64,000 bases of DNA from Pistricoccus aurantiacus (GCF_007954585.1 NZ_CP042382.1:1-64000); one strand, 5' to 3'. Counted from the stretch's first letter, positions 35,401-43,901 are shown. The notes: generated by a model not told the origin, from the sequence alone. A program made the numbers and translations.

Positions 35401-36707
35401 GCGGCCTCCCCTTCTTGCTCTTGAGCCTCATCAGACCATTGGGAAACCGCCGCCAGGTCGAGACTGGCGACGGTGGCCAGGGCCTCCCCCCATTCCAGTC
35501 CCGGCAGCAGGTCTGCCAGCAGCGAGCTGGCGTCTCTCGGCAGCTCGTCGCCCCCTGCACCGCGCGGGGTTTCCAGCACCTCGCGATTGGCGGTAACAAC
35601 GTTGTCTTTTTGAGCTAATTCGACGAGCCGCAGGGACTGAGCGACTTCCGCCAGCCGCTGTCGCCAGCGGGTCCGGGTATCGCCTTCCTGCTGGGTGATC
35701 ACGGAAAAATCCAGACGACGATAGGCCTCGTCATCGAGTCGCGCATCCTGGTCGATGCCCGCGGCCCGAGCGGCGAAGCCACCCAGCGACTCCGCCTGCT
35801 CTTTGCTCAGTGCGCCGCGCTGCGGCAGGTGCAAGGCAAGGAAACCCCGGCGTTTCAGGCGCCCTTGGAGCACCTTGAAGCGTTTTTCCAGCGCGCTGAT
35901 TTCCGCCGACTCGCAAGTCTCCGCCAGGCGCAGCGCATCAAGTGCCAGGTCCTCAAGCCCTGCCAGATGCAGGGCATGAAAAAGCACCCGTAGATGATAA
36001 CGTGCCCGCTCTCGCTCCAGGGTCGCGATGGAAACGGCTCGTTCGCGGGCCTCGAAGAATACCGGCGCCAGAACGCGAGGAAAGGGCGACGACTGAACGG
36101 CGAACTGCTGGACGATATCCCCCTGCAGGGTCACTTCCGCCTCGAGCCCCGCCGGCCACAGGGGAAAGAACGGCCCCAGGCGAAAGGTCAGAATATCCAG
36201 GGCCAGGCCGTCGCGCAGATCATCCGTAGGCGGCATGGCCATAGGTCGCCCGTAGGGCACGCCGCCCATCATGCCCTCCCCGCCGTGGCCGTCGTCGCCC
36301 AACCCTTTCCAGGGGTTGGGCGGCTCGTCCGGCAGCAGCCGAGGCGATGCGCCGAGTTCACCACAAAGCGTCTTGCGATGGGCGTCCACCAGGGCATCCG
36401 GCAGCGCTTCCAGGGAATCCACCCTGGCGACATCGGCCTGCTGCAGTTCCAGCAGCGGCTCGCTTTGATACCAGAGCGTGGCAAAGGGCGCGGGAAGCTG
36501 GTCATGAATCCGGCGCAGGGATTCCTGCATCTCCGGCGGCACTCCACCGGCCACCAGCAGAAGCGACGCATGGCGCGGCGAATCCACCAGCTTGATGCGC
36601 GGGTCCAGGGCCAGCCGGTAGAACGCCTCCTCTCCCCGCATTCCCAAGGCGGGAAATACCGTCGCCGGGCCGCGAGCCGCCAACCGAGTAAGCCAACTTA
36701 TTGCCAC
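35397..36707 (-). CDS. Fused NuoB/NuoD-like subunit lacking Fe-S cysteines
   Basis: A 436-residue soluble protein. Residues 43-74 (SPRHASLLLVAGGVPPEMQE...) resemble NuoB around its SPRQADLLIVAG core. Residues 175-262 resemble the NuoD start (RLGPFFPLWPAGLEAEVTLQG, then ARYHLRVLFHALHLAGLEDLA). Residues about 313-370 resemble the NuoD C-terminus (GIDQDARLDDEAYRRLDF...RLAEVAQSLRLVELA). It has only two cysteines (115 and 265), so the N2 [4Fe-4S] cluster of NuoB cannot form. A Gly/Met linker joins the halves. It overlaps nuoA by 10 bases and nuoH by 4. It probably caps the membrane arm; whether it binds quinone is unknown. Confidence 0.75.
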   Translation of the reverse strand: MAISWLTRLAARGPATVFPALGMRGEEAFYRLALDPRIKLVDSPRHASLLLVAGGVPPEMQESLRRIHDQLPAPFATLWYQSEPLLELQQADVARVDSLEALPDALVDAHRKTLCGELGASPRLLPDEPPNPWKGLGDDGHGGEGMMGGVPYGRPMAMPPTDDLRDGLALDILTFRLGPFFPLWPAGLEAEVTLQGDIVQQFAVQSSPFPRVLAPVFFEARERAVSIATLERERARYHLRVLFHALHLAGLEDLALDALRLAETCESAEISALEKRFKVLQGRLKRRGFLALHLPQRGALSKEQAESLGGFAARAAGIDQDARLDDEAYRRLDFSVITQQEGDTRTRWRQRLAEVAQSLRLVELAQKDNVVTANREVLETPRGAGGDELPRDASSLLADLLPGLEWGEALATVASLDLAAVSQWSDEAQEQEGEAA

Positions 36708-37045
36708 TTGAACACCCCCTCCCGCCAGCCGTAGAGAATGCCCACGGAGAGAATGGTCAGGAACATGCCCATTTCCATCACCGCCGTTAAGCCCTTCTGC
36801 ACGTAGACCACCGCCCAGGGATACATGAACATCATCTCCATCTCAAAGGCGATGAGCAGCAGCGTCATGGGGTAGTAGCGAACGTGATAGCGGCTCCAGG
36901 CGTGGGTATCGGGAAGGCCGCCGCCGAGAAAGGGCGCGCGCTGGGGATAGGTGGGCATGGCCTGATGGCGGCTCGGCCACCATTGCAGCAGCAGGCCGCC
37001 GCCGAGGCTGACAAGCAAGATAAGCAGAAGTGCGAGCAATTCCAT
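36698..37045 (-). CDS. nuoA: Complex I-like subunit NuoA
   Basis: A 115-residue, three-helix protein with RYYPMTLLLIAFEMEMMFMYPWAVVY, matching the FDxExxFLFPWA motif of NuoA with Glu for Asp. It heads the operon. ATG at 37045 follows GGGG by five bases; a TTG 15 bases upstream is less likely. It is divergent from the cupredoxin gene across 191 bp. Confidence 0.88.
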   Translation of the reverse strand: MELLALLLILLVSLGGGLLLQWWPSRHQAMPTYPQRAPFLGGGLPDTHAWSRYHVRYYPMTLLLIAFEMEMMFMYPWAVVYVQKGLTAVMEMGMFLTILSVGILYGWREGVFKWQ

Positions 37046-37134
37046 GGTTACCCCGCTCAATCGATGGATCGTCCTTGTTCCATTACCTACTAACTCTAAT
37101 GTAATTCAGCCTAGCACAAGGTGAACAGCCTTTC

Positions 37135-37150
37135 CTGAAACCAAGTTGAA
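37135..37150 (-). promoter_or_regulatory. Weak minus-oriented CopR-like site upstream of nuoA
   Basis: On the minus strand TTCAA-N6-TTCAG has the same 11-bp period as the copper-box sites, with one mismatch. No convincing -10 follows at the usual distance, so control of the nuo-like operon by copper is only a possibility. Confidence 0.3.
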
Positions 37151-37168
37151 CAGGGTAATTCTCTGATA

Positions 37169-37199
37169 TTCAGCCTTGATTCAGGAAGCTCCTTTATAA
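37169..37199 (+). promoter_or_regulatory. CopR-like box 1 and promoter for cupredoxin-copRS
   Basis: TTCAG at 37169 and 37180 form a direct repeat with an 11-bp period, followed by a -10-like TATAAC at 37194. OmpR-family activators bind such repeats next to the -35 region. Confidence 0.6.
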
Positions 37200-37236
37200 C
37201 GTCCCCTGTTATTCATCGAAACGAGCATTTCTCATC

Positions 37237-37719
37237 ATGCGCAAGACACTACTGGCAATCGCTATTGGCTTATCCACTACCGCCGTCCTGGCGGCCGGTC
37301 AGCATGGCGGTGGCCATCAGGACGCCTTATCAGCGGAGGTTGGCCGCACTATCGCTTTCGAAGCCGGCGACATGTGGTTCGATCCAGAAACACTGGATAT
37401 TGCCCCGGGCGAAACGGTGGCATTCGAAATCAGCAATACCGGCAATATTGAGCACGAATTCGTGATCGGCGATGCCGCCGCCCAGGCAGAGCACCGGGAG
37501 ATGATGCGCCAGATGCCATCGTCCGGCGGCCACGACATGTCAGCCGGACACCATACAGGTGGCCATGGCAATGAGATGCCTGCGGTGACCATCGCCCCGG
37601 GGGAAACCGCTACCCTGGTGTGGACCGCTCCACAAGACACTCGTAAAGTGGAATTCGCCTGTAATATTCCCGGTCACTATGAATCCGGCATGAAGGGCGA
37701 TATTCATATTCAGGGATAA
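37237..37719 (+). CDS. Periplasmic cupredoxin (type 1 copper protein)
   Basis: A 160-residue protein with a signal peptide cleaved near AAGQ (residue 20) and a plastocyanin-like fold. The blue-copper ligands are His73 (EHEF), Cys142, His147 and Met152 (ACNIPGHYESGM). A His/Met-rich loop (GGHDMSAGHHTGGHGNEM, residues 98-115) may hold extra copper. It is 3 bp upstream of the response regulator, and a CopR-like box lies 50 bp upstream of its start. Similar proteins occur as the first gene of copper islands and act as periplasmic copper buffers or electron carriers. Confidence 0.87.
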   Translation: MRKTLLAIAIGLSTTAVLAAGQHGGGHQDALSAEVGRTIAFEAGDMWFDPETLDIAPGETVAFEISNTGNIEHEFVIGDAAAQAEHREMMRQMPSSGGHDMSAGHHTGGHGNEMPAVTIAPGETATLVWTAPQDTRKVEFACNIPGHYESGMKGDIHIQG

Positions 37720-37722
37720 ACC

Positions 37723-38388
37723 ATGAAGCTATTGCTTCTTGAAGACGACGATCTGCTGGCGGATAGCCTGGCGGAAACCCTGCAAGATAAAGGTTATAGC
37801 GTCGATACCGCTGCTCGAATACGGGTGGCGGAATCCCTGATGGCCAGCGAGGATTACGCCTTGGTGATTCTCGATCTCGGTTTGCCTGACGGCTCTGGCC
37901 TGGATCTGCTCGAACACTGGCGGAAACAGGGTCGAGATTTACCGGTGCTGGCACTGACGGCGCGAGATACCTGGGAAGATAAGGTCATCGGTCTGCGTCG
38001 GGGGGCGGATGACTACCTGACCAAACCCTTCCATGAGGCGGAGCTTCTAGCTCGGCTGCACGCCCTGCTGCGCCGACGCTCCGGTAGCACTACCTCGATT
38101 ATCGAGGTCAACGGGATATCGCTTGACGAGCATACCCAGCGCGTGAGCACTGATCGGGCGTCCTGGCATGACTTGACCGCCACGGAGTTTCGGCTCTTGC
38201 GCTACCTGATGCATCATCCCAACCGGGTACATTCCAAGGAGCGGCTGCTCGACCAGCTCTACTCCCTGGAGCAGGACGCGCCGGCGCCCAACCTGGTGGA
38301 AGTGTATATCGGCCGACTGCGCCGACTTCTGGGCAAGCAACGGATTCAGACTCGGCGCGGCCAGGGCTATGTCTTCGTTGCGCCTTGA
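37723..38388 (+). CDS. copR: OmpR-family response regulator, CopR-like
   Basis: A 221-residue response regulator. The receiver domain has Asp51 in LVILDLGLPDGSG as phosphoacceptor, the acidic pocket LLLEDDD and the conserved lysine in DDYLTKPF. The C-terminal winged helix ends RIQTRRGQGYVF. It overlaps the sensor kinase by 20 bases. It is the probable regulator of the TTCAG-N6-TTCAG sites spread over this copper island (inference from position and operator type). Confidence 0.9.
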   Translation: MKLLLLEDDDLLADSLAETLQDKGYSVDTAARIRVAESLMASEDYALVILDLGLPDGSGLDLLEHWRKQGRDLPVLALTARDTWEDKVIGLRRGADDYLTKPFHEAELLARLHALLRRRSGSTTSIIEVNGISLDEHTQRVSTDRASWHDLTATEFRLLRYLMHHPNRVHSKERLLDQLYSLEQDAPAPNLVEVYIGRLRRLLGKQRIQTRRGQGYVFVAP

Positions 38389-39703
38389 TCCGCGCAGCCT
38401 GCGTTTTCGCCTGCTGGTCTGGCTCGGCGGCATTGCGCTGATCGTGGTGGGCATCACCTGGATATTGCACGGCATCCTGCTCAACGACCTCGCCCGGGAT
38501 TTTCTTGGCGATCGTCTACGTCAGGAGGCCAGTTTCATCGTGAAGCGTCTGAATCAGGATTCCCTCTCGAACCAATCCTGGCCGGATTCCTCGAGCCCCG
38601 CTTCCCAAGTCTTTCATCACCTTTATGCCCTTCGCCTGGGGGATAGCATCAATTCATCGCATCCTCGCTGGCTGCCGCATCTCGAACCCTACCTGCAAAC
38701 CGCCAAAGAGGGGCTGCTTGAGCTGCACTGGCGGGATCGACATCTGCTGATCTATCGTGTGGCCTTTACCTTGGACGGCCAACAGGGTGTCTTGTTGATT
38801 GGCGAAGACTTGGCTCAGATTGAAGCGGGGCTAGCTACCTTGCACCGATGGGTAGCGGCTATCGCCGGTCTGGTGCTGGCGCTCTTGATTCTACTCAACC
38901 TGGTGGCGGTCAATCGTGGGCTAAGGCCCTTGGCCGCCTTGCAACGCCAGCTGGAGGAGCTGCGCAACGGCCAACGCCGACGCCTGGCCTTCGAGTTGCC
39001 CTCGGAGCTCGATCCGCTGGTCAACCAGCTCAATCGTTTCATGGACGAGCAAGATAAACGGCTCAAGCGTTCCCGGGAATCCGTCGCCAACCTTTCCCAT
39101 GCGCTGAAAACACCCTTGGCCGCGGTGATCCAGGCACTGCGCGGCTCGCGGCTCATCGACAGCCAACGCCGTGCCAAGATGCTTGTCCGCCTGGAGGACA
39201 TGCACGCACAGTTGGAAGCGGAACTGCGCCGCTCGCGTATCGCCGGCCCCTATACTGGCCAGCGTACCTTTATCAAGCGCGAAGCTGAACAGTTGATCGA
39301 CATGTTCGGTGCCCTCTATCCCGACAAGCATTTTTCGCTGACCACGGACTTCGCAACGGCGCCCCCCGGGCAAGACGTGATGGTCAGTGTCGAGCGTCAG
39401 GACTTCACGGAGATACTGGGCATCCTGCTCGACAACGCCGGCAAATGGGCCAAACATGACGTGCATTGCCATTTGACCTATAACACCCAGTTGACCATAC
39501 GCATTCGGGATGACGGGGCAGGCGTCGCTCCACAGCATATCCCCCAGCTTGGCCAGCGCGGCCTGCGTCTGGACGAAGGGCGTCCCGGCCATGGATTGGG
39601 GCTTTCCATTCTGCGTCAACTGATCGAGCAATATAGCGGCAGGCTCTGCTTCGAGACTGCCAAGACCGGTGGCTTGGAAGTGATCGTCATTCTACCCACA
39701 TAG
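38369..39703 (+). CDS. copS: Sensor histidine kinase, CopS-like
   Basis: A 444-residue kinase with a first helix at about residues 12-32, a periplasmic sensor segment to about residue 155, and a second helix at about 160-182. A linker leads to the dimerisation helix with phospho-His244 (VANLSHALKTPL) and an ATPase domain (DDGAGVAPQ, GHGLGLSILRQL). The periplasmic part has no obvious Met/His cluster, so copper sensing is inferred from context. Confidence 0.88.
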   Translation: MSSLRLDPRSLRFRLLVWLGGIALIVVGITWILHGILLNDLARDFLGDRLRQEASFIVKRLNQDSLSNQSWPDSSSPASQVFHHLYALRLGDSINSSHPRWLPHLEPYLQTAKEGLLELHWRDRHLLIYRVAFTLDGQQGVLLIGEDLAQIEAGLATLHRWVAAIAGLVLALLILLNLVAVNRGLRPLAALQRQLEELRNGQRRRLAFELPSELDPLVNQLNRFMDEQDKRLKRSRESVANLSHALKTPLAAVIQALRGSRLIDSQRRAKMLVRLEDMHAQLEAELRRSRIAGPYTGQRTFIKREAEQLIDMFGALYPDKHFSLTTDFATAPPGQDVMVSVERQDFTEILGILLDNAGKWAKHDVHCHLTYNTQLTIRIRDDGAGVAPQHIPQLGQRGLRLDEGRPGHGLGLSILRQLIEQYSGRLCFETAKTGGLEVIVILPT

Positions 39704-39721
39704 TAATACCGCACGTCCGCA

Positions 39722-39753
39722 CTCAGCATGGATTCAGCTTGCTCCGGCATGAT
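39722..39753 (+). promoter_or_regulatory. CopR-like box 2 upstream of copA-1
   Basis: CTCAG (39722) and TTCAG (39733) with an 11-bp period are followed by a -10-like CATGAT at 39748, 15 bp from the second half-site. One mismatch from the consensus. Confidence 0.5.
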
Positions 39754-39792
39754 GTGGCCAAACAACGTCCTTTTTGGCTACAGGAGTCCTGC

Positions 39793-41607
39793 ATGGCTAC
39801 CACGAAGCCGCTTGAGCTTCCCGGTTTATCGCGTCGTCAACTGCTCAAGGGCGCCTCCGCCCTGGGGTTGAGTACCGCCGCCCTCGGATTGCGCCCGGTC
39901 TGGGCCAATCCCTGGGGGCAAACCCATTCCTATGCCCAAGGCACGGCTATCGGACCCAACGTTTCCTTGGCGATTCGCCGCGAATCTTTGCCAGTCGCCG
40001 GCCAATCGGCGCGGCCCATTACCATCAACCACTCAAGCCCCGGGCCCTTGATCCGCCTGCGGGAAGGCGAAGACGCGGTGCTGAGCGTCACCAACCTGCT
40101 CGACGAGGATACATCCATTCATTGGCACGGCATGATCCTGCCCCCGAGCATGGATGGTGTACCCGGGGTCAGCTTTGCCGGCATTGCCCCCGGCGAAACC
40201 TTTACCTACCGCTTTCCGGTCCGCCAGCACGGCACCTACTGGTATCACAGCCACTCCGGCCTACAGGAGCAGCTTGGTCATGCAGGCCCGCTGATCATCG
40301 ATGCACAGGAGCGCGAGCCGTTTCGTTACGAACGAGAGCATGTGGTACTGCTGACCGACTGGTCCTTCGAGGAACCGGCGGACATCTTTCGCCATCTGAA
40401 GCTGGGCGAAGGCTACTACAACTTCCAGGAACGCACCGTTGCGGACTTCTTCCGCGATGTGGAGAAAAACGGCTTTGCCGACACCGCCGCCCAGCGCGCC
40501 ATGTGGGCCAAGATGCGCATGAGTTCCCGGGATATCGCCGATGTCACCGGTCACACTTACACTTATCTGATCAACGGCCATTCCCCCAGCGACAATTGGA
40601 CTGCCCTGTTCAAGCCTGGTGAGACGCTGCGCCTGCGGGTGATCAATGGTTCGGCGATGAGCTACTTCGATGTGCGCATTCCCGGGCTCAAGATGACCGT
40701 GGTGGCCGCGGATGGCCAACCGGTACAGCCGGTGCCCGTCGATGAATTCCGCATTGGCATCGCCGAGACCTACGATGTGCTGGTCACCCCCCAGGAGGAC
40801 AGCGCCTATACCTTGTTCGCCGAGTCCATGGACCGCAGCGGCCATGCTCACTGCACCTTGGCGACACGACTCGGCATGGTCGCCGCCATTCCGGAACGAC
40901 GCCGGATCGCCGATCGCGGCATGGAAGCCATGGGTGCCCACGGCGGAATGGAGATGGCGGGCATGGATCATTCGGGCCTGTCAGGTATGCAAGGCATGGA
41001 TCACTCGAGCATGTCAGGCATTCAGGACATGGACCATTCAAGCATGTCTGGTATGCAGGATATGGATCACTCGGGCATGTCGGGCATGCAGAACATGGCC
41101 TCCGGTGAAACCACCGGCCTATTGCCCGTGGGTGCCGCCCAGCCTGGCTCACGCTACGATCAGCCGGGTATCGGGCTCGATCCCAGGGAGCGCCGGGTGC
41201 TGGTCTATCGCGATCTCAGGGCTTTTGCCCCCTGGCCGGACCGACGCCCGCCGAGTCGCGAACTGGAGCTTCTCCTGACCGGCAATATGGAGCGCTACAT
41301 GTGGTCCTTCGATGGCAAGAAATTCAGTGAGGTCGACGGCCCCATTCGCTTCTACAAGGACGAGCGGCTGCGATTGATTCTGTTCAACGACACCATGATG
41401 GAACACCCCATTCACCTGCACGGCATGTGGATGGAGCTGGAAAACGGCGCCGGTGAACTGATTCCCCGCAAGCACACCCTGAACGTCAAGCCCGGCGAGC
41501 GGGTCTCCGCCCTGATCACCGCGGACGCGGAAGGCAGCTGGGCCTTCCATTGCCACCTGCTCTATCACATGGATGCCGGCATGTTCCGGGTCGTCAAGGT
41601 CGCTTGA
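39793..41607 (+). CDS. copA: Multicopper oxidase CopA (copy 1)
   Basis: A 604-residue periplasmic multicopper oxidase of the PcoA/CopA type. A Tat signal (SRRQLLKGASALG, residues 13-25) is followed by three cupredoxin domains with ligands in SIHWHG, WYHSHSGLQEQ, HPIHLHG and WAFHCHLLYHMDAGM. It oxidises Cu(I) and sequesters copper. Residues 391-434 contain four 11-residue Met/His repeats. The start at 39793 follows AGGAG by six bases. It is 10 bp upstream of copB. Confidence 0.95.
   Translation: MATTKPLELPGLSRRQLLKGASALGLSTAALGLRPVWANPWGQTHSYAQGTAIGPNVSLAIRRESLPVAGQSARPITINHSSPGPLIRLREGEDAVLSVTNLLDEDTSIHWHGMILPPSMDGVPGVSFAGIAPGETFTYRFPVRQHGTYWYHSHSGLQEQLGHAGPLIIDAQEREPFRYEREHVVLLTDWSFEEPADIFRHLKLGEGYYNFQERTVADFFRDVEKNGFADTAAQRAMWAKMRMSSRDIADVTGHTYTYLINGHSPSDNWTALFKPGETLRLRVINGSAMSYFDVRIPGLKMTVVAADGQPVQPVPVDEFRIGIAETYDVLVTPQEDSAYTLFAESMDRSGHAHCTLATRLGMVAAIPERRRIADRGMEAMGAHGGMEMAGMDHSGLSGMQGMDHSSMSGIQDMDHSSMSGMQDMDHSGMSGMQNMASGETTGLLPVGAAQPGSRYDQPGIGLDPRERRVLVYRDLRAFAPWPDRRPPSRELELLLTGNMERYMWSFDGKKFSEVDGPIRFYKDERLRLILFNDTMMEHPIHLHGMWMELENGAGELIPRKHTLNVKPGERVSALITADAEGSWAFHCHLLYHMDAGMFRVVKVA
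40963..41094 (+). repeat. Four 33-bp repeats encoding MDHSxxSGxQx in CopA-1
   Basis: Four in-frame copies of an 11-residue unit (MDHSGLSGMQG, MDHSSMSGIQD, MDHSSMSGMQD, MDHSGMSGMQN). Met and His pairs suggest a flexible Cu(I)-binding insert. The second CopA in this window lacks it. Confidence 0.9.
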
Positions 41608-41616
41608 GGAAACGTC

Positions 41617-42399
41617 ATGAAATCAGGAAACGCATTTATCGGTGCCGGCACCTTGCCGGTCGTGCTGACCACTCTGCTGACCGCCACCCCAGCCACGGCC
41701 CAGGAAGGCTATGATGCGCCGGCCAGTTGGCCATCGCCGATCACCGAACACCCGATTGCCACGCTCTTGGTCGATCGTCTGGAATACGCCTCGCCGGACA
41801 AGGGCAAGGACGCCCTGGTCTGGGACTTCCAGGCCTGGTACGGCGGCGACGTCAATCGGCTGTACCTAGAAGGTGAAGGCGAAAATGCCCAAGGAGACGG
41901 TGAAGACGCGGAGTTCGAAAGCCTGGACCTTCTGTATAGCCGCCTGATCGCCGACTTCTGGGAGCTGCAGGGCGGTATCGGCTATCAGGGAGGTATCGCC
42001 TCGAACGACCATCCCGAACGCTACTTTGGCGTCATCAGCCTGCTCGGCTTCGCCCCCTACCGCTTCGAGACCGATCTCGATTTGCGCGTCAGCGACGAAG
42101 GCGATGTCTCCGCCAGCCTGGAAAGCGAATACGACCTACGCCTCACGCAGCGAATGTTCCTGCAACCACGTCTGGAGGTCGTCGCCGCCGCAAGTGAAGT
42201 CCCGGAATTTGGCGTGGGTGAAGGACTGAATACGCTACGCACCGGTATGCGCCTTCGTTATGAAATATCCCGCAAGTTCGCCCCTTACATCGGTGGCTAC
42301 TGGCAGAAAGCCTACGGCGATACGGCGGACCTGGCCCGGGCCGCTGGGGATGCCACGGAAGATACCGGCATCGTCGTCGGCGTCCGAATGTGGTTCTGA
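41617..42399 (+). CDS. copB: Copper resistance outer-membrane protein CopB (copy 1)
   Basis: A 260-residue PcoB/CopB-family beta-barrel with a signal peptide ending near ATAQ. The barrel region begins LVDRLEY and ends with the aromatic GVRMWF typical of outer-membrane proteins. Family segments are WDFQAWYGGDVNRLYLEGEGE and YDLRLTQRMFLQPRLEV. It lacks the long Met-rich N-terminal region of the Pseudomonas protein. Confidence 0.92.
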   Translation: MKSGNAFIGAGTLPVVLTTLLTATPATAQEGYDAPASWPSPITEHPIATLLVDRLEYASPDKGKDALVWDFQAWYGGDVNRLYLEGEGENAQGDGEDAEFESLDLLYSRLIADFWELQGGIGYQGGIASNDHPERYFGVISLLGFAPYRFETDLDLRVSDEGDVSASLESEYDLRLTQRMFLQPRLEVVAAASEVPEFGVGEGLNTLRTGMRLRYEISRKFAPYIGGYWQKAYGDTADLARAAGDATEDTGIVVGVRMWF

Positions 42400-42475
42400 C
42401 GTTTATCAAGCAAAGCGTACACCATCAGGTTCGAGCCTTTGGTGGCTCGCCCTTTGGATGCGAATTTTCCAGATA

Positions 42476-42507
42476 TTCAGCTTGGTTTCAGCTACACAGC
42501 CTACGTT
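42476..42507 (+). promoter_or_regulatory. CopR-like box 3 upstream of the broken gene at 42649
   Basis: TTCAG at 42476 and 42487 (11-bp period) is followed by TACGTT at 42502, 15 bp on. It should drive the small gene starting at 42649, which an IS3 element has since interrupted. Confidence 0.55.
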
Positions 42508-42768
42508 CAACGTCAGGGGGAGGAGAAAACGCAGTTGACGAGACAAGAAGAGGAACTAGTCGAAAGATCGAACGTATAAAAAAAGGAGAAGCGCGAAAAA
42601 GCCAGCTTTGCGTGATGTGGAGACGCCCTGCACCAAGGAGGTACTAGCATGTTATCCAAAGAAATGTTTAAGCAGCTCGGTATCATCGGCGTGGCCTGTG
42701 TGAACTGGACCCCGAAATTTGGACAGGTGCCTAAGCTCTGATTCATCATCTCCCTCAGGAGGAGAATC

Positions 42769-43053
42769 ATGAGCAAGAAACGCCAACAGTACAGCGCTTC
42801 ATTCAAGTCCAAGGTTGCCCTGGCCGCTCTCAAGGGTGACCAGACCACTTCCGAGATCGCCGCCCGTTTCCAGATCCATCCGACCATGGTCAGCACCTGG
42901 AAACGCGAGCTGCTGGAAAATGCCCCTGACCTCTTCGAAGGCAAGAAGAAGGCTGGCAAGCCGTCCAACGAGCCCAACACCGATGAACTCTATCGCGAGA
43001 TCGGCCGGTTGACGGTGGAACGCGATTTTTTATCGCGCAAGCTCGATCAGTAA
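42769..43053 (+). CDS. IS3-family transposase OrfA
   Basis: A 94-residue helix-turn-helix protein (YSASFKSKVALAALKGDQTTSEIAARFQIHPTMVSTWKREL) with a C-terminal coiled region (DELYREIGRLTVERDFLSRKL). Near its end the heptamer T-TTT-TTA (43026-43032) is in the correct phase for a -1 ribosomal frameshift into OrfB, giving the OrfAB transposase. Confidence 0.93.
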   Translation: MSKKRQQYSASFKSKVALAALKGDQTTSEIAARFQIHPTMVSTWKRELLENAPDLFEGKKKAGKPSNEPNTDELYREIGRLTVERDFLSRKLDQ

Positions 43054-43901
43054 GTCGTCGACGCCGGTTGGCGATGATCGAGCGCGACCACCCTGATATC
43101 AGCATGACGCGCCAATGTGAATTGCTCAAATTGAGCCGCTCATCGGTGTACTACCGTCCTCGGCAACAGCGTCAGAAGGATTTGAATCTCATGTATCTAC
43201 TTGATCAGCAACATCTGGAAACGCCGTATTACGGGTCTCGCAAAATGCGGGCGTTCCTGCAGCGCCAGGGCTATCAGGTAAACCGCAAGCGAGTCCAGCG
43301 ACTGATGCGCACCATGGGCCTGCAGGCGGTATACCCGCGTCCGAGAACCAGCATTCCCGGCGAGGGGCACAAGGTTTATCCCTACCTGCTCAAAGGGCGC
43401 CGGATCGACCGGCCCAACCAGGTGTGGGCCGCCGATATCACGTATGCGCCGCTGGCCCGGGGCTTCATGTACCTGGTGGCCATCATGGACTGGCACACTC
43501 GCAAGGTGCTGTCCTGGCGCGTCTCGAACACCCTGGACGCTGACTTCTGCGTTGATGCTCTGGAGGAGGCCCTGCAACGTCATGGAACGCCGGAAATCTT
43601 CAACACGGATCAGGGTGTCCAGTTCACCAGTGAAGCCTTCACCGATGTTCTCAAGCATCATGGCATCCGGATCAGCATGGACGGCAAGGGCTGCTACCAT
43701 GACAATATCTTCGTGGAACGCCTCTGGCGCAGTGTCAAACATGAGTGCATCTACCTCACCGCCTTCGAGGATGGGCGACACTTGAGACAGGCGCTTAACC
43801 GGTACTTCCGGCACTACAATCAGGAGCGGTTCCATCAGAGCCATGATTATCAAACACCCGACGAGGTGTATTACCAGCCATCCGTGACCCTGGCAGCTTG
43901 A
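43032..43901 (+). CDS. IS3-family transposase OrfB (produced as OrfAB by frameshift)
   Basis: The -1 frame from 43032 runs to 43901 and contains an integrase-core DDE domain: DITYAP, FNTDQGVQFTS and, near NIFVERLWRSVKHEC, the final glutamate. Independent starts at TTG 43068 or ATG 43074 are possible but lack a good ribosome site. The frame is intact, so the element may be active. Confidence 0.9.
   Translation: MAQARSVSRRRRLAMIERDHPDISMTRQCELLKLSRSSVYYRPRQQRQKDLNLMYLLDQQHLETPYYGSRKMRAFLQRQGYQVNRKRVQRLMRTMGLQAVYPRPRTSIPGEGHKVYPYLLKGRRIDRPNQVWAADITYAPLARGFMYLVAIMDWHTRKVLSWRVSNTLDADFCVDALEEALQRHGTPEIFNTDQGVQFTSEAFTDVLKHHGIRISMDGKGCYHDNIFVERLWRSVKHECIYLTAFEDGRHLRQALNRYFRHYNQERFHQSHDYQTPDEVYYQPSVTLAA

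Noticed and set aside
28713-36707. Formate hydrogenlyase or hydrogenase-4 type complex
   Set aside because: A NuoA homologue is present and no NiFe cysteine motifs occur in the B/D-like protein.
28713-37045. Ordinary NADH:quinone oxidoreductase (nuo) operon
   Set aside because: Subunits C, E, F, G and I are missing and the B/D-like subunit has no Fe-S ligands.
42509-42588. A possible short leader peptide (TTG start, 14 codons) upstream of the broken acidic-repeat gene
   Set aside because: Too short and without a distinctive composition to tell from chance.
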